Assembly (NCBI RefSeq): GCF_009695655.1
Contig: NZ_VUNM01000008.1
Span: 1 to 64,000, forward strand
DNA from: Sharpea porci
Lineage (GTDB): Bacteria; Bacillota_I; Bacilli_A; Erysipelotrichales; Coprobacillaceae
Length of the DNA: 64,000 nucleotides
Reading direction: 5' to 3'
Shown: one piece after another, positions 32,876-40,317 of the stretch
How the letters are laid out: each line of letters starts with the position of its first letter
Position numbering within the stretch: the first letter of the stretch is position 1
The notes under the pieces: model-generated
What the model was told of the DNA's origin: nothing
The model's database searches: none
The model's input: the letters and a program-made list of their open reading frames with translations, nothing else
Position numbers and translations under genes: made by a program

Positions 32876-33088
32876 ATGTTTCCACTCACAATGGCTAAAG
32901 TAGGCGAAAAAGGGCAAATAAAGCGTATAAGTGGCAGGGATGAAGTCAAGGTTCATCTCGCAGAATTAGGCTTTGTTGTGAACAACGAAGTGACTATTGT
33001 CAATCGTATGGGGGATAATCTCATTGTTCAAGTTCATGATAGCCGCATAGCGATTGATAGTACATTAGCGAAACGTATCTTTATTTAG
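32876..33088 (+). CDS. feoA: FeoA-domain protein 1
   Basis: A 70-residue SH3-like FeoA protein (MAKVGEKGQIKRISGRDEVKVHLAELGFV). FeoA is a cytosolic partner of the FeoB ferrous iron permease. It is the first gene of the operon; a second FeoA follows after 13 bp. AGAGGG precedes ATG 32876. Confidence 0.9.
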   Translation: MFPLTMAKVGEKGQIKRISGRDEVKVHLAELGFVVNNEVTIVNRMGDNLIVQVHDSRIAIDSTLAKRIFI

Positions 33089-33101
33089 GGGGATGTAGAA
33101 G

Positions 33102-33320
33102 ATGACTTTAAGAGAAGTACCAATTGGTAGCAGTGTGACAATTAAGAAATTAAATGGTACAGGTGCCACGAAGAGACGCATTATGGATATGGGATTAGTT
33201 AAAGGTGTCGAAGTTTTTGTCAGAAAAGTTGCACCTTTAGGTGATCCGATAGAATTAACAGTAAGAGGCTATGAGCTTTCTATTCGTAAAGCGGATGCAG
33301 AGCTTATTGATGTAGAGTAG
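33102..33320 (+). CDS. feoA: FeoA-domain protein 2
   Basis: A 72-residue second FeoA (REVPIGSSVTIKKLNGTGATKRRIMDMGLVKG), closer to the classical FeoA consensus than the first. Tandem FeoA genes are common in Firmicutes feo operons and may form a heteromeric cap on FeoB. GGGGGATG-type RBS; 12 bp before feoB. Confidence 0.92.
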   Translation: MTLREVPIGSSVTIKKLNGTGATKRRIMDMGLVKGVEVFVRKVAPLGDPIELTVRGYELSIRKADAELIDVE

Positions 33321-33332
33321 GGGGCAAAAAAG

Positions 33333-35429
33333 ATGATTATTGGTTTAGCAGGCAATCCAAATAGTGGTAAGACAACGCTCTTTAATGATTTAACAGGTTC
33401 ATCACAATATACTGGTAACTGGCCAGGTGTTACAGTTGAAAAGAAGGACGGTAAGCTTAAAGGCCATCCTGATGTCACAATTCAGGACTTACCAGGCATC
33501 TATTCTCTTTCACCTTATACACTAGAAGAAGTTGTTTCTCGACAATATCTTGTCCATGAACAACCAGATGCTATCATCAATATTGTCGATGGTACAAATA
33601 TCGAACGTAATCTCTATCTCACAACCCAGTTACTAGAATTAGGTTTACCAACCCTTATTGCAATCAACATGGTTGATGTCTTAGAAAAGACAGGCGTGAC
33701 CATCGATACAAAGAAGCTTGAAAAAGAACTTGGCTGTAAAGTCATGACAATTTCAGCCTTAAAAGGCAAAGGCACAAAAGAAGCAGCTAAAGAAGCCATT
33801 CGTCTTGCGAAAGCTCATGAAGTGGGCAAGCGTCCGGAAATCTTCTCTGGCGATTTACTCAAAGCCATTCAAGAAATTGAAGGTAAGCTTGATGGTGATA
33901 TGAAACGCTGGTTTGCGATTAAGCTCTTTGAACGTGACAATAAAATTATTCAAGACAACAATCTTAATCCCGATTTAAAGACTGTTGTTGAACCTATTAT
34001 TAATAAGATTGAAGATGAAGAAGACGATGATGCTGAATCTATTATTACATCAGCACGCTATGAATATATTACAAATCTTACAAGACAATGTGTTGTTGCT
34101 TCTAAGAAACAAACAAAGAGTTTGTCAGACAAGATTGACAGTATTGTCACAAATCGCTATTTAGCTTTACCTATCTTTGCGATTATTATCTTTATTATGT
34201 ACTACATCTCAGTAACAACAGTTGGTACATGGATGACGGACTGGACAAATGATGTTCTCTTTGGTGAAATTGTTCCAAATGCATTAACAGCGTTATGTAG
34301 TACATTAGGTGTAGCTGACTGGATGCAGCATTTATTAATTGATGGTGTTGTTGGTGGAGTAGGTACTGTACTTGGCTTCGTTCCACAGATTCTCTTGATC
34401 TTTGTCTTCTTATCCATCTTAGAAGATACTGGTTATATGGCACGTATTGCCTTTATTATGGATAGACTGTTTAGAAAGTTTGGTCTTTCAGGTAAATCAT
34501 TTATTCCTATTCTTATTGGTTCAGGTTGTGGTGTTCCAGGTATTATGGCCGCACGTACAATTGAGGATGAAGCAGACCGTAGAATGACCATTATGCTTTG
34601 TACATTTATACCTTGTGCAGCTAAGACAGAAATTATTGCGATGATTTCTTCTGTCTTCTTCCATGGCTCAGCATGGATTGCTACTAGCATGTATTTCTTA
34701 TCTTTAGCAGTTATTGTATTATCAGGTATTGCTTTAAAGAAGACACGTTTCTTTGCCGGAGAAAGTGCACCATTCGTTATGGAATTACCTGCTTATCACT
34801 TACCACAGGCTAAGACAGTATTAATGCGTGTTCTTGAAAGAGGTAAGCACTTTATTGTCAAAGCGGGAACAATTATCTTTGCCGTATCAGTTATAACATG
34901 GTTCTTAATGAGTTATACACCAACATTACAATATATTGATCCAGAAAGCGCAGCCGTTTCTAAATCTATATTGCGTTATATTGGTGAATTCATTGCTCCT
35001 ATCTTTGCTCCTCTTGGCTTTGGTAACTGGGAAGGTGGCGTATCCGTACTAATCGCCTTATCAGCCAAAGAACTTGCTGCTTCAACAGTTGTTGTATTAG
35101 CTGGTAAAGCAGGTGTCGCAACTCTCTTTACAACAATGGGTGCCTTCTCCTATATGATTTTAAACCTCTTCAATCCACCATGTATTGCAGCTATGGGTAC
35201 AATCTGGCGTGAAATGGGTTCTCGTTTCTGGGCAATCTTCGCCATCAGCTATCAGCTTGTCTTAGGTTATGTGTTATCATTCATTACATATCAGTTAGGT
35301 AGTTTCTTATTCTATGGCGCAAGTCTTGGTATTGGACAAATAGTGGCAATTGGTTTAGTATTAGGTATCATATATATGGTTGTTCGCCCTGGCTATAGAG
35401 AACCAGTTGGTGAACTTGTGAATGCATAG
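33333..35429 (+). CDS. feoB: Ferrous iron permease FeoB
   Basis: A 698-residue Fe(II) transporter. The N-terminal G domain has G1 GNPNSGKT (7-14), G3 DLPG, and NMVD in the G4 position. A helical GDI-like region follows, then a polytopic membrane domain with two Gate/FeoB_C modules (for example GSGCGVPGIMAARTIEDEADRR). It works with the two FeoA proteins, and expression should rise when iron is scarce via the upstream DtxR-type sites. Confidence 0.97.
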   Translation: MIIGLAGNPNSGKTTLFNDLTGSSQYTGNWPGVTVEKKDGKLKGHPDVTIQDLPGIYSLSPYTLEEVVSRQYLVHEQPDAIINIVDGTNIERNLYLTTQLLELGLPTLIAINMVDVLEKTGVTIDTKKLEKELGCKVMTISALKGKGTKEAAKEAIRLAKAHEVGKRPEIFSGDLLKAIQEIEGKLDGDMKRWFAIKLFERDNKIIQDNNLNPDLKTVVEPIINKIEDEEDDDAESIITSARYEYITNLTRQCVVASKKQTKSLSDKIDSIVTNRYLALPIFAIIIFIMYYISVTTVGTWMTDWTNDVLFGEIVPNALTALCSTLGVADWMQHLLIDGVVGGVGTVLGFVPQILLIFVFLSILEDTGYMARIAFIMDRLFRKFGLSGKSFIPILIGSGCGVPGIMAARTIEDEADRRMTIMLCTFIPCAAKTEIIAMISSVFFHGSAWIATSMYFLSLAVIVLSGIALKKTRFFAGESAPFVMELPAYHLPQAKTVLMRVLERGKHFIVKAGTIIFAVSVITWFLMSYTPTLQYIDPESAAVSKSILRYIGEFIAPIFAPLGFGNWEGGVSVLIALSAKELAASTVVVLAGKAGVATLFTTMGAFSYMILNLFNPPCIAAMGTIWREMGSRFWAIFAISYQLVLGYVLSFITYQLGSFLFYGASLGIGQIVAIGLVLGIIYMVVRPGYREPVGELVNA

Positions 35430-35444
35430 AAAGAAGGCATCATT

Positions 35445-35798
35445 ATGGCAACACTCATTATTGCAGTTATTATTGGTATATTCTTTATCTTTGGGATTAA
35501 ACATATGTTGATGACATCTAAGGAAGGTTGTTGTTCAACAGGTGATCATATTGAAAAGATCAAACCAGAAGATCCCGATAAGAAGCATTATCCTTATACA
35601 ACATCATTTACTGTACAAGATATGCATTGTGCCAACTGTGCTATAAAAATCAGTAATGCTTTAAATAAACAAAAGGATACAATGGCTTCCATCAATCTCT
35701 CAAAAAAAGAAGTCACAGTCTTCACAAAACAAGAACCACATATCAATACAATCACATCAGCTATTCATCAAGCAGGATATAGCTGTCAATTAAAATAA
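35445..35798 (+). CDS. Membrane-anchored heavy-metal-associated (HMA) protein in the feo operon
   Basis: A 117-residue protein. Residues 2-22 form a TM helix followed by a Cys pair (EGCCSTGDH), which resembles the FeoB-associated Cys-rich type. Residues about 50-117 are an HMA domain with the metal motif MHCANCAIKI (CxxC). It looks like a fusion of the two types. HMA domains usually bind Cu(I) or Zn(II), so its place 15 bp after feoB is notable; it may deliver or scavenge metal at the membrane. Confidence 0.82.
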   Translation: MATLIIAVIIGIFFIFGIKHMLMTSKEGCCSTGDHIEKIKPEDPDKKHYPYTTSFTVQDMHCANCAIKISNALNKQKDTMASINLSKKEVTVFTKQEPHINTITSAIHQAGYSCQLK

Positions 35799-35801
35799 AA
35801 C

Positions 35802-35896
35802 GGACCTCCTAGGAGGTCCCTATACAAGAGTACCTCATGATTTACACACACACATACACATATTTCAAACCTTTCCATGGGATACTCTTGTATAGG
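35802..35896 (+). repeat. Nested hairpin element inside the feo operon
   Basis: The perfect 18-bp palindrome GGACCTCC-TA-GGAGGTCC (35802-35819) is followed directly by CCTATACAAGAGTA (35819-35832), which pairs with TACTCTTGTATAGG (35883-35896) across a 50-nt loop. It separates the HMA gene from the last small gene and could be a terminator, an RNA processing site or a small inserted repeat. Confidence 0.7.
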
Positions 35897-35915
35897 TAAA
35901 GAAAGAAGGGATAGC

Positions 35916-36110
35916 ATGTGGACATTTATTATTTTAGGTATCATTATTGCTTATAGTTTATGGGTGATTGTAAGACAAGTTATGGGTAAGAAGAATGGTG
36001 CAAGCTCTTGTGGTGCAAGCTGTTCTGGCTGTGCCTCATCAGCTATGTGTAATAAGGATCTTTATAAAGAGTTCAAGAAAGACCATCCCATCAAAAGCAC
36101 AAATCCATAA
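35916..36110 (+). CDS. FeoB-associated Cys-rich membrane protein
   Basis: A 64-residue protein with an N-terminal TM helix (2-22) and a Cys-rich stretch (SSCGASCSGCASSAMC). The family regularly follows feoB and is thought to assist iron uptake. GAAGGGATAGC precedes ATG 35916; an earlier in-frame start at 35877 lies in the hairpin and has no RBS. Confidence 0.85.
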   Translation: MWTFIILGIIIAYSLWVIVRQVMGKKNGASSCGASCSGCASSAMCNKDLYKEFKKDHPIKSTNP

Positions 36111-36178
36111 AGATCAGTCACAACAATATTCATTCGATAAAAGACATCAATACAAATATTTGTGTCGATTTAGGTCAG

Positions 36179-36216
36179 GACAACAGTTTAACTAAGGCTA
36201 GGCTGTTGTCTTTTTA
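36179..36216 (+). terminator. Terminator of the feo operon
   Basis: GACAACAG (36179-36186) pairs with CTGTTGTC (36203-36210), followed by TTTTTAT. Confidence 0.8.
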
Positions 36217-36303
36217 TATGTAAAAGGGCTAAACCTATATATGCGAAACAATCAACCACATATTATGGGGCAGCGATACAACCTCATAAAATATTCATAA
36301 TAA

Positions 36304-36346
36304 ACGTAAAAAGACTGTGGGATCGGTATGAACCTGATTCCACAGT
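36304..36346 (-). terminator. Terminator of the merR gene
   Basis: ACTGTGG (36314-36320) pairs with CCACAGT (36340-36346), with inner ATCGGT/ACC-GAT pairing; the minus-strand T-run lies at 36307-36312. Confidence 0.75.
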
Positions 36347-36362
36347 TGTATTTTGTGGTACA

Positions 36363-36758
36363 TTATTGTTTCTTAATGAGACTGCTATGATAGGGTCTTT
36401 TTTTATTCAATATATCATCATAGAGTTGTTGTTTATAATCAATGAAATCAATAGAGGCTTGAATTTCTTGCTGTTTGAGAAGAAGGGCATCACGCTTATT
36501 TGAAAGCATGACTTGACGTTCAGGAATAGTACTTTCTCCTTCTAAACATAAAGCAATATAAGCCTTAATTTCCTTTAAAGACATCCCGCATTTCTTCAAA
36601 CAAGTAAGACTATTAATCCAGGTAATATCATCATCATCAAAGACACGATAATTATGTTCATCCCTACTCACATTGGGCACAAGACCAACATTACAATAAT
36701 ATTTCAGTGTTTCATAGGACAAATGACATTGTTCACAAGCTTCTCTCATCGAATACAT
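36363..36758 (-). CDS. MerR-family transcriptional regulator
   Basis: A 131-residue protein with the MerR winged helix (MREACEQCHLSYETLKYYCNVGLVPNV), the wing DEHNYRVFDDDDITWI and a coiled-coil dimerisation helix. It lacks the Cys ligands of metal sensors and is nearest in style to the NmlR/AdhR branch. ATG 36758 is chosen, with AAAGGAG upstream; a longer frame to 36806 has no RBS. It is divergent from the duplicated phosphatases, and the intervening DNA holds a MerR-type promoter. Confidence 0.85.
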   Translation of the reverse strand: MYSMREACEQCHLSYETLKYYCNVGLVPNVSRDEHNYRVFDDDDITWINSLTCLKKCGMSLKEIKAYIALCLEGESTIPERQVMLSNKRDALLLKQQEIQASIDFIDYKQQLYDDILNKKRPYHSSLIKKQ

Positions 36759-36776
36759 ATTTTTTCTCCTTTTCTC

Positions 36777-36807
36777 TTGACCGGTAGTTACTACCGGAAT
36801 GTACAAT
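36777..36807 (+). promoter_or_regulatory. MerR-type promoter with 19-bp spacer, dyad 1
   Basis: TTGACC (36777-36782), a 19-bp spacer and TACAAT (36802-36807). The dyad CCGGTAGT-T-ACTACCGG (36781-36797) fills the spacer. Spacer length and dyad placement are the hallmark of promoters twisted and activated by MerR proteins. Confidence 0.8.
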
Positions 36808-36838
36808 TTTATTGTAAAAGAAAGTCAAGGTGAAGTAA

Positions 36839-37432
36839 ATGAAGAAAACATTATATTTAATGCGTCATGGTCAGACGTTATTCAATGTGGAACATAAGAT
36901 CCAGGGATGGTGTGATTCACCACTCACAGAACTAGGCATCAAGCAGGCTGAAATCGCCTCCCGTTATTTCGAAGACAACAATATTACTTTTGATCATTGT
37001 TATGCAAGTACAAGTGAACGTGCATGTGATACGCTCGAAATTGTCACCAAAAACAAATATCCTTATACAAGACTTAAGGGACTCAAGGAATGGAATTTTG
37101 GACGATTTGAAGCGATGGATGAATTCTTAAATCCACAAGCACCTTATGATGACTTCTTTGTCTATTATGGTGGAGAAGGACCAAAACAAGTCCAAGAACG
37201 TATGGTTAAGACATTAACAGAAATCATGGAGAAAGATGATCATGAAAGTGTATTGGCTCTTTCTCATGGGGGTTCATGTTATGTCTTTGTGGATGCTTTT
37301 GAAGATTATAATGTTGTACATAATCATATGGGTATTAAGAACTGTACAATATTCAAGTTTGAATACGAAGATGGCATCTTTTCATGTGTTGATATGATTG
37401 AACCTGATTTTAATGAACTAGAAAAACATTAA
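36839..37432 (+). CDS. Histidine phosphatase (phosphoglycerate mutase-like) 1
   Basis: A 197-residue enzyme with the phospho-histidine motif LMRHGQT (Arg9, His10) and the second catalytic His143 in SHGG. It belongs to the broad-specificity phosphatase branch, and the substrate is unknown. Residues 1-99 are identical to the next gene; the C-terminal half has diverged. Expression is probably from the MerR-type promoter 32 bp upstream. Confidence 0.9.
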   Translation: MKKTLYLMRHGQTLFNVEHKIQGWCDSPLTELGIKQAEIASRYFEDNNITFDHCYASTSERACDTLEIVTKNKYPYTRLKGLKEWNFGRFEAMDEFLNPQAPYDDFFVYYGGEGPKQVQERMVKTLTEIMEKDDHESVLALSHGGSCYVFVDAFEDYNVVHNHMGIKNCTIFKFEYEDGIFSCVDMIEPDFNELEKH

Positions 37433-37474
37433 TATGATGTTATATATAGAGATGAGTAGAAGAAGGTGAAATCA

Positions 37475-38068
37475 ATGAAGAAAACATTATATTTAATGCG
37501 TCATGGTCAGACATTATTCAATGTGGAACATAAGATCCAGGGGTGGTGTGATTCACCACTAACAGAACTAGGCATCAAGCAGGCTGAAATCGCCTCCCGT
37601 TATTTCGAAGACAACAATATTACTTTTGATCATTGTTATGCAAGTACAAGTGAACGTGCCTGTGATACGCTCGAAATTGTCACCAAAAACAAATATCCTT
37701 ATACAAGACTAAAGGGACTCAAGGAATGGAATTTTGGACGATTTGAAGCGATGGATGAATTCTTAAATCCTAAACTCCCTTATGGTGACTTCTTTGTCTA
37801 TTATGGTGGAGAAAACCAACAACAGCTTCAAGAGCGCATGGTTAAGACATTGACAGAAGTCATGGACAAAGAAGATCATCAAGTTGTGTTTGCCGTGTCA
37901 CATGGTGGTGCCTGTGCAAATTTTGTAAGAGCCTTTGAAGAATATAATATGATGCATTATCGTCGTGGTATAAAGAACTGTACAATATTTAAGTTTGAAT
38001 ATGAAGACGGTATCTTTTCATGTGTTGACATTATTGAACCAGATTTAAGTGAATTAGAAATAAAATAG
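37475..38068 (+). CDS. Histidine phosphatase (phosphoglycerate mutase-like) 2
   Basis: A 197-residue tandem paralogue of the preceding enzyme with the same LMRHGQT and SHGG catalytic motifs. The first 99 codons differ from the neighbour at only about five, mostly silent, bases, whereas the rest has many substitutions. ATG 37475 is chosen, with AGAAGGTG 7 nt upstream, which makes it exactly the length of paralogue 1. Probably co-transcribed with it. Confidence 0.9.
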   Translation: MKKTLYLMRHGQTLFNVEHKIQGWCDSPLTELGIKQAEIASRYFEDNNITFDHCYASTSERACDTLEIVTKNKYPYTRLKGLKEWNFGRFEAMDEFLNPKLPYGDFFVYYGGENQQQLQERMVKTLTEVMDKEDHQVVFAVSHGGACANFVRAFEEYNMMHYRRGIKNCTIFKFEYEDGIFSCVDIIEPDLSELEIK

Positions 38069-38071
38069 TTC

Positions 38072-38102
38072 TTGACCTAAAGCCAACTTTAGGTTCTAGA
38101 AT
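38072..38102 (+). promoter_or_regulatory. MerR-type promoter with 19-bp spacer, dyad 2
   Basis: TTGACC (38072-38077), a 19-bp spacer and TAGAAT (38097-38102), with the dyad ACCTAAAG-CCAA-CTTTAGGT between. The half-sites differ from those of the promoter at 36777, so a different MerR protein may act here, perhaps of the aldehyde-responsive NmlR/AdhR type. Confidence 0.8.
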
Positions 38103-38147
38103 AAAAGTGTAAGATTAATTAGATAAAGAAATGAGAGGAGATTGGAT

Positions 38148-39311
38148 ATGCAGAATTTTGATTATTGTACACCTACAAGATTAATCTTTGGAGAAGGTGT
38201 TGTAGAGAAGCTTCCTGAAGTGATGAAATCATATGGTCATAAGATTCTTTTGACATATGGTGGAGGCAGTATTAAGAAGCTTGGTCTTTATGACAAAGTC
38301 AAAGATCTTTTAAGTGATTTTGAGATTGTTGAATTAGCAGGCATTCAGCCTAATCCTAAATATGATCCAAGTGTACTAGAAGGTGTCAAGCTTTGTAAGG
38401 AAAATGATGTTGATGTCATTTTATCAGTTGGTGGCGGTAGTGTTCTGGATTGTTCAAAGGCCATTGCTGCTGGTGCTAAATATGATGGTGATCCATGGGA
38501 TTTGATCTCATATAAGGTCAAAGCTCAGGCAGCACTCCCTATTGTGGATATCATTACTCTTGCCGCAACAGGTAGTGAATATGACTGTGGTGGTGTTATT
38601 TCAAGAACAGAGACTAATGACAAGATTGGCTATGTCGATCCATTACTCTATCCAGCCGTTTCTTTCCTAGATCCAACATATACATTCACAGTCTCTAAGA
38701 AACAAACAGCAGCAGGCTGTGCTGATGCTATGAATCATATTATGGAACAATATTTCTGTGAAGACTCAACATTACTCAATGATGCTTTCATGGAAGGTGC
38801 TCTCAAGAGCCTGATGATCAATGCTAAGAAATGTCTTGAAAATCCAGAAGACTACAAAGCAAGAGCAGAAATGATGCTTGATTGTACTTATGGCTGTAAT
38901 GGTATTTATGCCCTAGGTAACAGTGAATCTGGATGGCCATGCCATGGTATGGAACATGCTCTTTCTGCTTATTATGATATTACTCATGGTGAGGGTCTTG
39001 CGATTATTACCCCAAGATGGATGAAACATATTTTAAATGAAAAGACGGTTGATCGTTTTGTGAAATATGGTGTGAATGTATTTGGTATTGATGCTTCACT
39101 TGATGCCTTTGATATAGCGAATAAGGCTATTGATGAAACATATAAATTCTTTGAATCAATCAATATTCCAATGCATTTAAAGGATGTTGGTATTGATGAG
39201 AGTCGTATTGATGAAATGGCTCATCATGTAGCTATTAATGAAGGCTTAGAAGAAGCTTGGGCTCCATTAACAGAAAAAGATATTGCTGATATCTTTAAAG
39301 CTTCATTATAA
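38148..39311 (+). CDS. Iron-containing (type III) alcohol dehydrogenase, YqhD/BDH-like
   Basis: A 387-residue NAD(P)H-dependent alcohol dehydrogenase. The Rossmann-like part has LSVGGGSVLDCSKAIA; the metal site is formed by DAMNHIMEQ and the HGMEHALSAYYDITHGEGLAI stretch. It resembles butanol dehydrogenase/YqhD enzymes that reduce toxic aldehydes. ATG 38148 follows GAGGAG; TTG 38142 is the alternative. The 19-bp-spacer promoter upstream fits induction by electrophiles or aldehydes. Confidence 0.92.
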   Translation: MQNFDYCTPTRLIFGEGVVEKLPEVMKSYGHKILLTYGGGSIKKLGLYDKVKDLLSDFEIVELAGIQPNPKYDPSVLEGVKLCKENDVDVILSVGGGSVLDCSKAIAAGAKYDGDPWDLISYKVKAQAALPIVDIITLAATGSEYDCGGVISRTETNDKIGYVDPLLYPAVSFLDPTYTFTVSKKQTAAGCADAMNHIMEQYFCEDSTLLNDAFMEGALKSLMINAKKCLENPEDYKARAEMMLDCTYGCNGIYALGNSESGWPCHGMEHALSAYYDITHGEGLAIITPRWMKHILNEKTVDRFVKYGVNVFGIDASLDAFDIANKAIDETYKFFESINIPMHLKDVGIDESRIDEMAHHVAINEGLEEAWAPLTEKDIADIFKASL

Positions 39312-39330
39312 AGAAAGAAGGATGATTGTT

Positions 39331-40065
39331 ATGGCTGAAAAAATTGTACAGACAGCGGGCAGAAAAAGCTTAGGAGAATTTGCTCCTGAATTTGCACATT
39401 TTAATGATGATATATTGTTTGGTGAAAACTGGAATAATGATGATATTGATCTTAAAACACGTTGTATTATTACTGTTGTTGCATTAATGTCATCAGGGAT
39501 AACGGATTCTTCTTTGACATATCATCTACAAAATGCGAAAGCACATGGTGTGACAAAGAAAGAAATCGCAGCTGTGATCACACATGTAGCCTTCTATGTA
39601 GGTTGGCCTAAAGCTTGGGCAGTCTTCAATCAGGCTAAGGAAGTCTGGAAGGAAGAGGTAGATGAAAACATGAGTGCCTTAGAACAATATCAAGCTACTC
39701 TCATGTTCCCTATTGGGGATCCTAATCCTTATGCGAAATACTTCTCAGGTAATAGCTACTTAGCACCTGTTTCCTCATCACAAGTTGGCATTCATAATGT
39801 TACATTTGAACCAGGTTGTAAAAACAACTGGCATGTTCATCATGCGAAAAGTGGTGGTGGTCAGATTTTGATCTGTGTTGGTGGAAAAGGTTATTATCAG
39901 GAATGGGGCAAGGATCCAGTGTTGATGCAGCCAGGAGATTGTATCAATATTCCTGTTGATGTGAAACATTGGCATGGTGCTGCTGATGATAGCTGGTTCT
40001 CTCACTTAGCGATTGAAGTACCAGGTGAGGAAACTTCAACAGAATGGCTTGAAGAAGTGAAATAA
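39331..40065 (+). CDS. Carboxymuconolactone decarboxylase-cupin fusion protein
   Basis: A 244-residue protein: a CMD/AhpD-like domain (about 20-110; TRCIITVVALMSSGI) and a C-terminal cupin (about 130-244) with metal ligands in WHVHHAKSGGGQ and VKHWHGA. The CMD part lacks an AhpD-like CxxC, so peroxidase activity is unlikely. Co-occurrence with YqhD-type dehydrogenases is seen in other Firmicutes stress loci. ATG 39331, with AAGGATG upstream, is preferred; it lies 19 bp after the ADH gene. Confidence 0.88.
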   Translation: MAEKIVQTAGRKSLGEFAPEFAHFNDDILFGENWNNDDIDLKTRCIITVVALMSSGITDSSLTYHLQNAKAHGVTKKEIAAVITHVAFYVGWPKAWAVFNQAKEVWKEEVDENMSALEQYQATLMFPIGDPNPYAKYFSGNSYLAPVSSSQVGIHNVTFEPGCKNNWHVHHAKSGGGQILICVGGKGYYQEWGKDPVLMQPGDCINIPVDVKHWHGAADDSWFSHLAIEVPGEETSTEWLEEVK

Positions 40066-40080
40066 CAAATAAATTATATG

Positions 40081-40116
40081 AAAGTGATTCTAAGATTTGG
40101 TGGAATCACTTTTTTG
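40081..40116 (+). terminator. Terminator of the ADH-CMD operon
   Basis: AAAGTGATTC pairs with GAATCACTTT, and the second arm runs into further T. Confidence 0.85.
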
Positions 40117-40233
40117 TTGGAATAGAGGATATATTTTAAAAAGTAAGTAAGTACACACGGCAAAACATTTCATAACGTAAGTAGCTTGTGTAAAAATATT
40201 TCATATATTTTTTTAAAATGAAAGATATTTACG

Positions 40234-40262
40234 TTGAAAAAGAATACGCTTTCATATATTAT
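40234..40262 (+). promoter_or_regulatory. Promoter with cre-like spacer before the amylosucrase operon
   Basis: TTGAAA (40234-40239), a 17-bp spacer and TATTAT (40257-40262). The spacer contains AATACGCTTTCAT, whose CGCTTTCA half matches the cre half-site exactly. CcpA binding here would block transcription. Confidence 0.65.
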
Positions 40263-40317
40263 ATTTCTTAGAAACATATGGTATTTATGTTTTTTCATTT
40301 TGATTATAGGAGGCAAT

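Noticed and set aside
40234-40317. N-terminal extension of the amylosucrase from an earlier TTG
   Set aside because: That TTG is the -35 element of the promoter and has no RBS; ATG 40318 has a consensus AGGAGG.
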